Positions 1-5,456 of a stretch of DNA of 6,065 bases are shown here, one piece after another (the stretch's first letter is position 1; each line of letters starts with the position of its first letter). Location: contig JAHEDL010000061.1 of NCBI GenBank assembly GCA_024641255.1, forward strand, positions 1-6,065, given 5' to 3'. The stretch is from Pseudorhodobacter sp. GTDB lineage: Bacteria > Pseudomonadota > Alphaproteobacteria > Rhodobacterales > Rhodobacteraceae. The translations under genes were made by a program, and so were the position numbers. A model generated the notes under the pieces. That model had not been told where the DNA came from. It saw only the letters and a program-made list of their open reading frames with translations, and searched no databases.

Positions 1-39
1 CCCCGGTTCAACATGGCCAGTCACCGTCAGGCCGCTTTA
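1..39 (-). pseudogene. In-frame TAA and continuation of the adhesin reading frame beyond it
   Basis: TAA at 37-39 closes the adhesin frame after the residues NGVEA. Reading on in the same frame to the window edge gives SGLTVTGHVEPG without another stop. This lines up with the same place in the intact repeats, for example EASAGVALTGTAEAG in repeat 7: the EA, the Gly-Leu/Val, the T/V-T-G and the final E-x-G all fall in register. The stop occupies the position held by S, A or R in other repeats. Coding sequence for the rest of the protein therefore appears to lie beyond the left border, separated by one stop codon. Only 12 codons are visible, so the length and integrity of the continuation are unknown. 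Confidence 0.75.
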
Positions 40-2691
40 CGCCTCGACACCGTTCAACACGGCATCGCTGCCGGTCGACAGGGTCGCACGATCAAACGGC
101 TTCACTTCCGTATCGACGTTCACCGCATGGCTGGCGCTGGCGGTGTTGCCCAGCGCGTCGGTCGCCGTCACCGTCACATTCGACACATAGCTGCCGCGCC
201 GAATTTCCGAACTGCTGAAAGTCGCGCTCCAGCTGCCATTGGCCGCTGCAACCACGGTATGGCTGACGCCTTCCATGGTTACCACAACGCTTGCACCCGC
301 CTCGGCAGTGCCGGTCAACGCCACGCCTGCGCTGGCTTCGCTGCCCGAAATCACGTCATCGCCGCCCGACTGACCATTGCTGATCGCAACATTGGTCTGG
401 GTATCGACATGCACGGTATGGCTGGCAGTGGCGGTGTTGCCCGCCGCATCGGTTGCCCGCACTTGCACCACGGAATCATAGGTGCCGCTACGCACCTCTT
501 GCGCGGTGAAATTCGCCACCCAAGTGCCATCGGCCCCGGCCACCACCGTGCGCGCCACGCCTTCAAAGGTCACAACCACCGTCGCGCCAGCCTCGGCAGT
601 GCCGTTCAGCGCAAGGCCAACCGAAGCCTCAGCGCCCGACACGGCGTCATCGCCGCCCGCTTGCCCAACCGGAATGGCCACCGCGATCTGGGTATCAACA
701 TGCAGCAAGTGGGTGGTGGTGCTGGTGTTGTTCGCGCTGTCTACAGCCGACACTTGCACCGTTGAATCATAGGTGCCCTGCCGCACTTCGTTGGCGGCAA
801 AACTGGCGGTCCAGTGGCCATCGGCGCCAGCCGTCACAACCCGCGTCACGCCTTCAAAGCTTACCGTCACCCGCGCGCCTGCTTCGGCAGTGCCGGTCAA
901 GGCCAGCCCGTTCGCCGCCTCGGCCGCATTCACACTGTCGTCGCCACCGGCTTGCCCCGGATCAACCGCAACCGCCGTCTGGGTATCAATATGCAGAAGA
1001 TGCGACGCCGTTGCGGTGTTGCCCGCAAGATCGGTCGACACCACCGTCACGGTCGAGTCGTAAGTGCCTTGCTTGATCTCATTCGCCGCAAAACTCACGC
1101 TCCAGGTGCCATCAGCGCCCGCTTTTACTGTATGGCTGACACCTTCCAGCGTCACCACAACCTGCGCGCCCGCCTCGGCGGTGCCGGTCAGCGCCACGCC
1201 CGCGCGGGCTTCGGCCCCGGTCACCAGATCATCGCCACCCGCTTGGCCGGCGTTGAACGCCACCGAGGTTTGCGTATCAACATTGACCGCCTGCGTTGCG
1301 GTTGCCGTGTTGCCAAAACTATCCGTCGCCGTCACCGTCGCGGTGGCCGCATAGGTGCCCGCCGTAACAGCACCTGCCGGATAGGTCACCGTCCACACGC
1401 CCGCGCCATCTGCCGTCGTGGTCAATGTCGTGCCATTCCACGCCACCGAAATCGCCGCACCGGCCTGCGCAGTGCCGCTAAGAACAACACCGCCAGCCGC
1501 CTCTGCCGCGTTGACGGTGCCATCGCCACCAGCCTGACCGGTGAAGGCAACAGACGTTTCGGTATCCACCGCAAAGCTATGGGTAACCGTCGATACGTTG
1601 CCATGCGCATCCGTCGACACTGCCGTCAGCGTTTCAGTGTATTCGCCCGCCGGCAGGGTGCCGGTGACATAGGTAGCACTCCAATGCCCATCGGCATCGG
1701 CGGTCACGGTGCGGGTCACGCCGCGCAGCGTGACCTCCAGCGTCGCCCCGGCAATCGAGGTGCCGCTGACCACCAAGCCGGTCGCATTTTCGGTGAAGTT
1801 CACCTTGTCATCGCCCGTCACCGCATCAAAGCTGATCGGGTTCGGCACGGTGTCCACCACCAGCACATCATTGAAAATGGTCTTGTTGCCCGCCGCGTCG
1901 GTCGCCGTGATCACCGCCGGAATTTCATACTCACCCGGTTCAACCTGCGTTGTCGGGAAAGTCACCGTCCAATGCCCATCGGCATCAACCACGGTGGTCT
2001 GGGTGTGACCATTCACCAAAACGCTGATCGACGCGCCCGGTTCGCTGGTGCCGCCCAGTGTTACGCCATCGGCATAGCCCGCCGCGTTTTCTACATGGTC
2101 AACCGACTTGGTGCCTTCGGTAACCGTCAACGACGGCGGTGTGGTGTCCTGCGTGCCACCGCTGCCGCCGCCGCCGCCGATCACCGAAATCACCCCAACC
2201 CCGGCCGCCGCCGCACCAATGCCACCCATGCCACCCAGCAAACCCGGCACAAAAGGTGCCATGCCCGCCGGTTCATTGGAAACCAGCGCCGCTTCGGCCA
2301 CACTGTCGCTTTGCGTAAATCGCATGTCATCCAGCGGGCTCCATTTGTCCCAACCGCTGACTGGGCCGTAATCGGCAAACAGCGCGCCATCGCTGCCTTC
2401 ATGCACCAGAACTTCGGTGATCTCGCCATCGGACGACAAGTAAAGATGGTTCACATCGCCCGGAGCTTCATTGAAGTAGTTGCTCAGCACCACGCTGCGG
2501 CCATCTACCAGTTGCACGATCAGGTCATTGCCGCTTTGCTCATAGGCCACGACGCTTTCGCGCGACAGGTTCAGCGATACCGCATCGCCCGAACCAACCT
2601 GAATGAAATTTCCCTGAGTGTCGCCTGCAACGCTGCCATGCTGCGTTCCGCCCGCAAAACCGCGGACGGCGAATTCAATCGCCATCACCAT
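37..2691 (-). CDS. BapA-like Ig-repeat surface adhesin, truncated by an in-frame stop
   Basis: Probable large biofilm or surface adhesin exported by a type I secretion system (role inferred from family). The start is ATG at 2691 (MVMAIEF), with GGAG at 2699-2702 seven bases upstream; a longer reading from TTG at 2709 has no such support. Length is 884 aa. Residues 1 to about 140 resemble the BapA prefix-like domain, with a hydrophilic beta-rich stretch (ESVVAYEQSGNDLIVQLVDG) and no Sec signal. A Gly/Ala-rich linker follows at about 145-180 (GLLGGMGGIG, GGGGSGG). Then come bacterial Ig-like repeats of 96-98 aa, each ending in a VDT motif: R1 184-281, R2 282-377, R3 378-473, R4 474-570, R5 571-667, R6 668-764, R7 765-861, and a partial R8 from 862. 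Repeats from R4 on carry GGDD-x5-EA then LTGTAEAGA (LNGTAEAGA in R6). The frame stops at TAA 37-39 inside R8, and repeat-like sequence continues past it. Family members usually end in a Ca-binding C-terminal secretion region, absent here. The adhesin call is firm; whether the gene is functional is open. Confidence 0.88.
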   Translation of the reverse strand: MVMAIEFAVRGFAGGTQHGSVAGDTQGNFIQVGSGDAVSLNLSRESVVAYEQSGNDLIVQLVDGRSVVLSNYFNEAPGDVNHLYLSSDGEITEVLVHEGSDGALFADYGPVSGWDKWSPLDDMRFTQSDSVAEAALVSNEPAGMAPFVPGLLGGMGGIGAAAAGVGVISVIGGGGGSGGTQDTTPPSLTVTEGTKSVDHVENAAGYADGVTLGGTSEPGASISVLVNGHTQTTVVDADGHWTVTFPTTQVEPGEYEIPAVITATDAAGNKTIFNDVLVVDTVPNPISFDAVTGDDKVNFTENATGLVVSGTSIAGATLEVTLRGVTRTVTADADGHWSATYVTGTLPAGEYTETLTAVSTDAHGNVSTVTHSFAVDTETSVAFTGQAGGDGTVNAAEAAGGVVLSGTAQAGAAISVAWNGTTLTTTADGAGVWTVTYPAGAVTAGTYAATATVTATDSFGNTATATQAVNVDTQTSVAFNAGQAGGDDLVTGAEARAGVALTGTAEAGAQVVVTLEGVSHTVKAGADGTWSVSFAANEIKQGTYDSTVTVVSTDLAGNTATASHLLHIDTQTAVAVDPGQAGGDDSVNAAEAANGLALTGTAEAGARVTVSFEGVTRVVTAGADGHWTASFAANEVRQGTYDSTVQVSAVDSANNTSTTTHLLHVDTQIAVAIPVGQAGGDDAVSGAEASVGLALNGTAEAGATVVVTFEGVARTVVAGADGTWVANFTAQEVRSGTYDSVVQVRATDAAGNTATASHTVHVDTQTNVAISNGQSGGDDVISGSEASAGVALTGTAEAGASVVVTMEGVSHTVVAAANGSWSATFSSSEIRRGSYVSNVTVTATDALGNTASASHAVNVDTEVKPFDRATLSTGSDAVLNGVEA
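109..2142 (-). repeat. Seven tandem Ig-like repeat units of about 291 bp
   Basis: In-frame tandem repeats inside the adhesin gene. Unit limits, set at the residue after each VDT motif, are R1 1849-2142, R2 1561-1848, R3 1273-1560, R4 982-1272, R5 691-981, R6 400-690 and R7 109-399; an eighth begins at 108. R4 to R7 are each exactly 97 codons and clearly closer to one another than to R1-R3, sharing G-Q-[AS]-G-G-D-D, GTAEAGA, F/L/M-E-G-V and [ST]-[EQ]-TY/SY-like positions at matching places. R1 and R2 lack the GQAGGDD block. This suggests expansion of the distal units by duplication while the N-terminal units diverged. Copy number may vary between strains by recombination. Confidence 0.9.
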
Positions 2692-2698
2692 TATACTA

Positions 2699-2705
2699 CT
2701 CCGCC
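2699..2705 (-). promoter_or_regulatory. Ribosome binding site of the adhesin gene
   Basis: The minus strand reads GGCGGAG and then seven bases before ATG at 2691-2689. This purine-rich site fits the ATG at 2691 better than the second in-frame ATG at 2685 (13-base spacing) or the TTG at 2709, which would lie upstream of the site. Confidence 0.6.
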
Positions 2706-2729
2706 TCAAAAAAACCAGGCTTGGACGCC

Positions 2730-2744
2730 CAGAATATTATTCTG
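2730..2744 (-). promoter_or_regulatory. 15-bp perfect palindrome overlapping a candidate -10 element of the adhesin promoter
   Basis: CAGAATA and TATTCTG flank one central base, a 7-1-7 dyad. On the minus strand it contains AATAAT, five of six matches to the sigma-70 -10 consensus, about 45 bases upstream of the adhesin ATG; a start near 2722-2725 would give a short leader. No good -35 hexamer lies 16-18 bases upstream, which would suit an activator-dependent promoter. The dyad could be an operator, but I do not recognise the regulator. The assignment rests on position and symmetry only. Confidence 0.35.
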
Positions 2745-2867
2745 CCCCACTTGCGGGAGCTAATTGCCTTAAGAGCTACCTAGGTTTTGACACAATTTCT
2801 AGAGGTTAGCGGTTTCTGATCCACTTTTTGTCGTCCTTTGCCCTTAGTTTGGCCTTAATCGGGCCAG

Positions 2868-2905
2868 AGGCGCTACATAAACGCAACAGTAGCGCCTTAA
2901 TTTTT
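2868..2905 (+). terminator. Terminator-like hairpin with T-run (plus strand), or a dyad operator
   Basis: AGGCGCTAC (2868-2876) and GTAGCGCCT (2889-2897) form a perfect 9-bp stem with a 12-base loop. On the plus strand it is followed by TTAATTTTT, the form of an intrinsic terminator. No plus-strand gene is recognised upstream of it, so it would stop an unknown antisense transcript. On the minus strand it has no T-run. A smaller stem (TGGCC 2850-2854 with GGCCA 2862-2866) lies directly beside it. A protein-binding dyad in the adhesin upstream region is an equally good reading. Confidence 0.3.
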
Positions 2906-2990
2906 GGGTAAGCTTTCGGAGTATTTTCCCGCTATGCGTGTGCTTTCCACCGCATCACCCGCTAGCGCCTTGAACGCAAGCAGCTTTCGG
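2890..2990. repeat. Duplicated two-part motif upstream of the adhesin
   Basis: TAGCGCCTT at 2890-2898 followed by AGCTTTCGG at 2911-2919 (12-base gap) recurs as TAGCGCCTT at 2963-2971 and AGCTTTCGG at 2982-2990 (10-base gap). Two identical 9-mers in the same order, offset by 73 and 71 bases, are unlikely by chance in 400 bp. The intervening bases are not conserved. A further copy of the first half, inverted as AGGCGCTAC, lies at 2868-2876. This may be a pair of regulator sites or a decayed tandem duplication. Confidence 0.55.
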
Positions 2991-3005
2991 GCAGCGCAGC
3001 GCCCG
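2934..3005. other. Two strong hairpins in the corA-adhesin intergenic region
   Basis: The first, at 2934-2955, reads ATGCG-T-GTG, a five-base loop, then CAC-CGCAT: an 8-bp stem with one bulged base. The second, at 2988-3005, reads CGGGC-A-GC, loop GCA, then GC-GCCCG: a 7-bp stem with one bulged base. Neither is followed by a T-run on either strand. They could belong to a structured leader of the adhesin mRNA, a small RNA, or the 3' end of the corA transcript. I match no known RNA family. Confidence 0.3.
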
Positions 3006-3007
3006 CC

Positions 3008-3027
3008 AAAAACAGGTGAAACCGTGT
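3008..3027 (-). terminator. Weak candidate terminator downstream of corA
   Basis: On the minus strand ACA-C-GGT, loop TTC, ACC-TGT forms a 6-bp stem with one bulged C, followed by TTTT. It lies about 72-90 bases after the corA stop. The stem is short and only moderately stable, so it may not be the real end of the corA transcript. Confidence 0.25.
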
Positions 3028-3098
3028 CAGATACCCGGTGGGATCAACCAATATGGGTCAGGGGATGCCGGCAAACTCACAGCGCCAGATTTGCGCCG

Positions 3099-4061
3099 CT
3101 ACAGCCAGCCCTTCCAGCGAAACACCGCCCAGGTCAGCACCGCCGACCCCACCATCAACCCTAAGGCCAGTGGATAGCCCAATGTCAGCGGCAGTTCGGG
3201 CATATGCACAAAGTTCATCCCGTAAACGCTGGCAATCAGCGTCGGCGGGCTGAACAGCACCGCCACCACCGAAACAATCCGAACGGTGCTGTTTTGCGCC
3301 AGATTGATCGTGCCCATCGTCGCATCCGACATCAGCCCTAGCCGCGACGACAGAAAATCGGCATGCACCTCTAGCGCCTCGATGTCGCGCAGCTGTCCCT
3401 TTAGCACCAGACCCAAGCCTTCGCTGCTCAACCGATGGCCCAGCAATTGGTCAACATAGTTCAGCGCCCGACCCAGCGTCAAAAGTGCCAAGCGCACCCG
3501 GCCCAGCCGTTCGCCCTCGGCCCCCAACGACGACAGCGCAAGCTGCAAGTCTTCGGGCCGATGCCCCTTTGGCCCCGGCTGATAGATCGCGCGCGACACC
3601 GCATCCAAGCCGCGCCCCCCGGTTTCCAGATGATCCGCCAGACGCCCGATCACCTCTTCGATCAGGCCCAGAAAAACCCTGTCGGGGGTCGAACAGCCCA
3701 AACTGCTTTTTCCAGCGCGGGGCGGATAGGTTTCAAACGGGCGCGGCGTGTGATGGCGAATGGTCACCAGCCGATCTTGGGTCAGCGCAAAGCACACCGG
3801 GCTCATCACTTGCTGCCCCGTCGCATCGACGCCCGGCAGCACCACTGTCAGATAATCGGTGTCGTCTTCGTGATACAGCCGGTTCGAGATTTCGATCTCT
3901 TCCATCTCGGCCAAGGTTGGCACATCGACGCCCAGCGCCCGCACCCGCGCAACCTCGTCTTCCGTGCCGTCGTGCAGATCAATCCATTCGGCGTCCGTCA
4001 AAGGCGCCGCATCGGGCAGCACCTCTAGCCGCTTGTCTGCATAGTGATACGCCGTCAACAT
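3099..4061 (-). CDS. corA: CorA-family magnesium/cobalt transport protein
   Basis: Inner-membrane divalent-cation channel of the CorA family (Mg2+, also Co2+ and Ni2+ in characterised members), acting as a homopentamer. From ATG at 4061 it is 320 aa, normal for the family. The frame is open back to a TTG at 4118, but that adds a Gly-rich tail unlike any CorA; a GGTGG stretch about eight bases before the ATG supports the shorter start. Residues 1 to about 255 form the cytoplasmic alpha/beta domain and long helix. TM1 is about 259-279, ending in the signature YGMNF (GMN at 281-283). The loop reads FVHMPELPLTLGYP, the CorA pattern rather than that of ZntB-type zinc transporters. TM2 is about 294-314, and the C terminus is WKGWL, like the KRKNWL end of enterobacterial CorA. 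It lies 81 bp after the Tm-1-like gene on the same strand, so co-transcription is possible; no Mg-sensing leader is evident. Confidence 0.92.
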   Translation of the reverse strand: MLTAYHYADKRLEVLPDAAPLTDAEWIDLHDGTEDEVARVRALGVDVPTLAEMEEIEISNRLYHEDDTDYLTVVLPGVDATGQQVMSPVCFALTQDRLVTIRHHTPRPFETYPPRAGKSSLGCSTPDRVFLGLIEEVIGRLADHLETGGRGLDAVSRAIYQPGPKGHRPEDLQLALSSLGAEGERLGRVRLALLTLGRALNYVDQLLGHRLSSEGLGLVLKGQLRDIEALEVHADFLSSRLGLMSDATMGTINLAQNSTVRIVSVVAVLFSPPTLIASVYGMNFVHMPELPLTLGYPLALGLMVGSAVLTWAVFRWKGWL

Positions 4062-4142
4062 CGCACATCCACCACCGTTGCCAGCCCCTTGCCTAGCGCC
4101 AATCCCGCCGCAGGCCAAGCCGCCGTTTCGGTGTGGGTGCGA
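4062..4142. other. Gap between the Tm-1-like gene and corA
   Basis: This 81-base GC-rich spacer has no terminator-like hairpin with a T-run, so readthrough from the Tm-1-like gene into corA is plausible. On the minus strand one frame stays open through it and ends in TGA overlapping the corA start (ATGTTGA). That frame continues upstream only as an out-of-frame reading of the Tm-1-like gene, so it is not called as a gene. Confidence 0.45.
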
Positions 4143-5372
4143 CTAGCGGCGCACCACGCCCGATGCCACCCACTCATCAAACTGCGCCAACACCGCATCG
4201 GTGAACGCGGCGTCATTGATATGGGCGTCCAGTTCAATCAGCCGCACATTGGCCGGGCAGACCCGCCGCATTTCATCGACAAACGCCGCCAAACCTTCGG
4301 GGTCGGCCAAAGGCCCGCCCGCGCGGTCCCATTCGTTGCCGCCCTGCACCGGCAGAAAGAAACTGACCGGCGCCGCCGCTGCCGCCAGCTTGCCGCAAAT
4401 CTCTCGCGCCACCGCCCGCCGCTGATCGGGCGTCTGCACCACCGATGTCAGCAGCCGGTTATGCGCATGCGCCGGCGTATCCGAAAACGCCGCAGGCATC
4501 GGTTGCCAGCCAACAAAGTCGATCAAATCATAACAGCCAATCGACACCATCTGCGGCACCGCCATCCGCCCGGCATTGGTCATCCGGTCTGACCCCGCAG
4601 ATATGGTCGACCCGAACAAATGGTTCGCCACCTCTTGCGGCGCGAAATCCATCACCGCCGCAAAGGCGCCATCGGCCGCCAAAGACTCGAACGCCCGCCC
4701 GCCCATGCCGGTGGCGTGAAACACCGCCACCTCAAACCCCCGCGCCTCTAGCGCAGGTTTGAGGTGAACCATATAGCGCAGCACGGTTTTGCCAAAGCTG
4801 GTCATCCCGATCAGCGGCTTGTCACGCGACGGCGGCTCGACCGCCCGCGCCGCACCCAAAACCGCCCCGGCGGCTTGGCTCAGCGAGGCTTTGCAGACCG
4901 AATTCAGCCCATAAAGCCCGCCTGCCCACAAGATCATCTGAATATCAGCTGCCAGACGTTCCGGCGGGATCATCGGCGAAAAGCTGACGGTCGACACCAC
5001 ATATTTCGGCACGCCCAGCGGCAAGGCCGCGCAAAGATCCAGCGCAAGGTCGGTGCCCATCGACCCGCCCAGCACCAGAACACCGTCAAAACGCCCGTCA
5101 TGGTGCAAGCGGCTGGCCAGCGCCGCCGACCCGCGCGCCATCGCCTGCATGGCAAAGTTTTCATCCTCAGCCGCGATAATTTCGGCAATCGAACTGCCCG
5201 CCGCTGCCACCACATCGTGTTTCGACCAATCGGTCGGCAGCTTTGGGTCGCCCAGCACCGACACGTCCATGGTCAAAGCCTGCCCCCCCTGCGCGCGGAT
5301 CACCGAGGCGAGGTAGTTTAGCTCATCATCCTTGGTGTCATAGGTGCCGACGATCAGAATGCGATTGCCCAT
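4143..5372 (-). CDS. Tm-1-like ATP-binding domain protein (UPF0261 family)
   Basis: Complete 409-aa protein of the UPF0261/Tm-1-like family, normal length. The plant homologue is the N-terminal part of tomato Tm-1, an ATP-binding inhibitor of tobamovirus replication; the bacterial role is not established, although relatives are often encoded beside catabolic enzymes. ATG at 5372 is preceded by AAAGG with six bases between. The N-terminal Rossmann-like half shows GTYDTK (9-14) and a Gly-rich GGSMGT (102-107). The second half shows GMTSFG (189-194), HATGMGG (219-225), DFAPQEVANHLFG (242-254), SAGSDR (258-263), LPVQGGNEWDRAGGPLAD (340-357) and DAHIND (382-387), all in the expected order. No signal peptide or membrane segment is seen, so it should be cytoplasmic. 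It follows the aldehyde dehydrogenase after 84 bp, which suggests a shared metabolic unit. The separate PEP-hydrolase-like partner often found next to this family is not in the window; corA follows instead. Confidence 0.9.
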   Translation of the reverse strand: MGNRILIVGTYDTKDDELNYLASVIRAQGGQALTMDVSVLGDPKLPTDWSKHDVVAAAGSSIAEIIAAEDENFAMQAMARGSAALASRLHHDGRFDGVLVLGGSMGTDLALDLCAALPLGVPKYVVSTVSFSPMIPPERLAADIQMILWAGGLYGLNSVCKASLSQAAGAVLGAARAVEPPSRDKPLIGMTSFGKTVLRYMVHLKPALEARGFEVAVFHATGMGGRAFESLAADGAFAAVMDFAPQEVANHLFGSTISAGSDRMTNAGRMAVPQMVSIGCYDLIDFVGWQPMPAAFSDTPAHAHNRLLTSVVQTPDQRRAVAREICGKLAAAAAPVSFFLPVQGGNEWDRAGGPLADPEGLAAFVDEMRRVCPANVRLIELDAHINDAAFTDAVLAQFDEWVASGVVRR

Positions 5373-5400
5373 GCGGTGCCTTTGAATTGCTGTTGGAACG

Positions 5401-5452
5401 CCGGGGGTTTCACACCCCCGGACCCCCGTGGGATATTTTTGCCAAGATGAAG
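5401..5452. repeat. GC-rich intergenic repeat element with hairpin, Rhodobacterales type
   Basis: The 84-bp gap between the aldehyde dehydrogenase and the Tm-1-like gene is largely made of this element. CCGGGGGT (5401-5408) and ACCCCCGG (5414-5421) form a perfect 8-bp stem with a five-base loop. It is followed by a second C-run (ACCCCC), then GGGATATTTTTGCC and AAGATGAAG. From memory, C/G-run blocks joined to an ATATTTTTGCCAAGATGAAG-like tail recur between genes in many Rhodobacterales genomes; I cannot check this here. On the minus strand, in the direction of the genes, no T-run follows the stem, so it is not a classical terminator for the upstream gene. It could stabilise a 3' end or weaken expression of the downstream gene. 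Confidence 0.5.
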
Positions 5453-5456
5453 CGGA

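Larger units (their letters stand above)
2710..3098. other. Non-coding region between corA and the adhesin
   Basis: About 390 bases with no convincing gene on either strand; short open frames here have low-complexity, unfamiliar translations. The left half (about 2700-2930) is distinctly richer in A and T than the flanking genes, as expected for a promoter region, while 2940-3098 returns to high GC. It contains the palindrome at 2730-2744, inverted repeats at 2850-2866 and 2868-2897, the duplicated motif at 2890-2990 and hairpins at 2934-2955, 2988-3005 and 3008-3027. It most likely controls the adhesin. Confidence 0.6.

Noticed and set aside
109..2142. Regular repeats considered as CRISPR or satellite DNA
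   Set aside because: The period is about 291 bp, in frame, and encodes Ig-like domains; there is no short repeat-spacer pattern.
814..2763. A 649-codon open frame on the plus strand, with a 250-codon one at 13-765
   Set aside because: Both are antisense to the adhesin. Their translations are Arg/His-rich and repeat only because the adhesin repeats do; long antisense frames are common in GC-rich genes.
2787..2815. Perfect TTGACA -35 hexamer on the plus strand at 2787-2792
   Set aside because: The hexamer 17 bases downstream is CGGTTT, not a -10 element, and no plus-strand gene follows.
2904..3164. 86-codon plus-strand frame in the corA-adhesin spacer
   Set aside because: No ribosome binding site or familiar sequence; it runs antisense into the corA 3' end.
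3099..4061. ZntB zinc transporter instead of CorA
   Set aside because: The loop after GMN reads F-x-x-MPEL and the C terminus is CorA-like, although substrate cannot be proven from sequence.
3099..4118. Longer corA start at 4118
   Set aside because: That codon is TTG and the added residues are a Gly-rich stretch not seen in the family; ATG at 4061 gives a normal CorA N terminus.
4055..4237. 60-codon minus-strand frame whose TGA overlaps the corA ATG
   Set aside because: Most of it lies out of frame over the 3' end of the Tm-1-like gene. The remaining roughly 28 codons (TAAWPAAGLALGKGLATVVDVRC) look mildly protein-like and might be a gene remnant, but match nothing I recognise.
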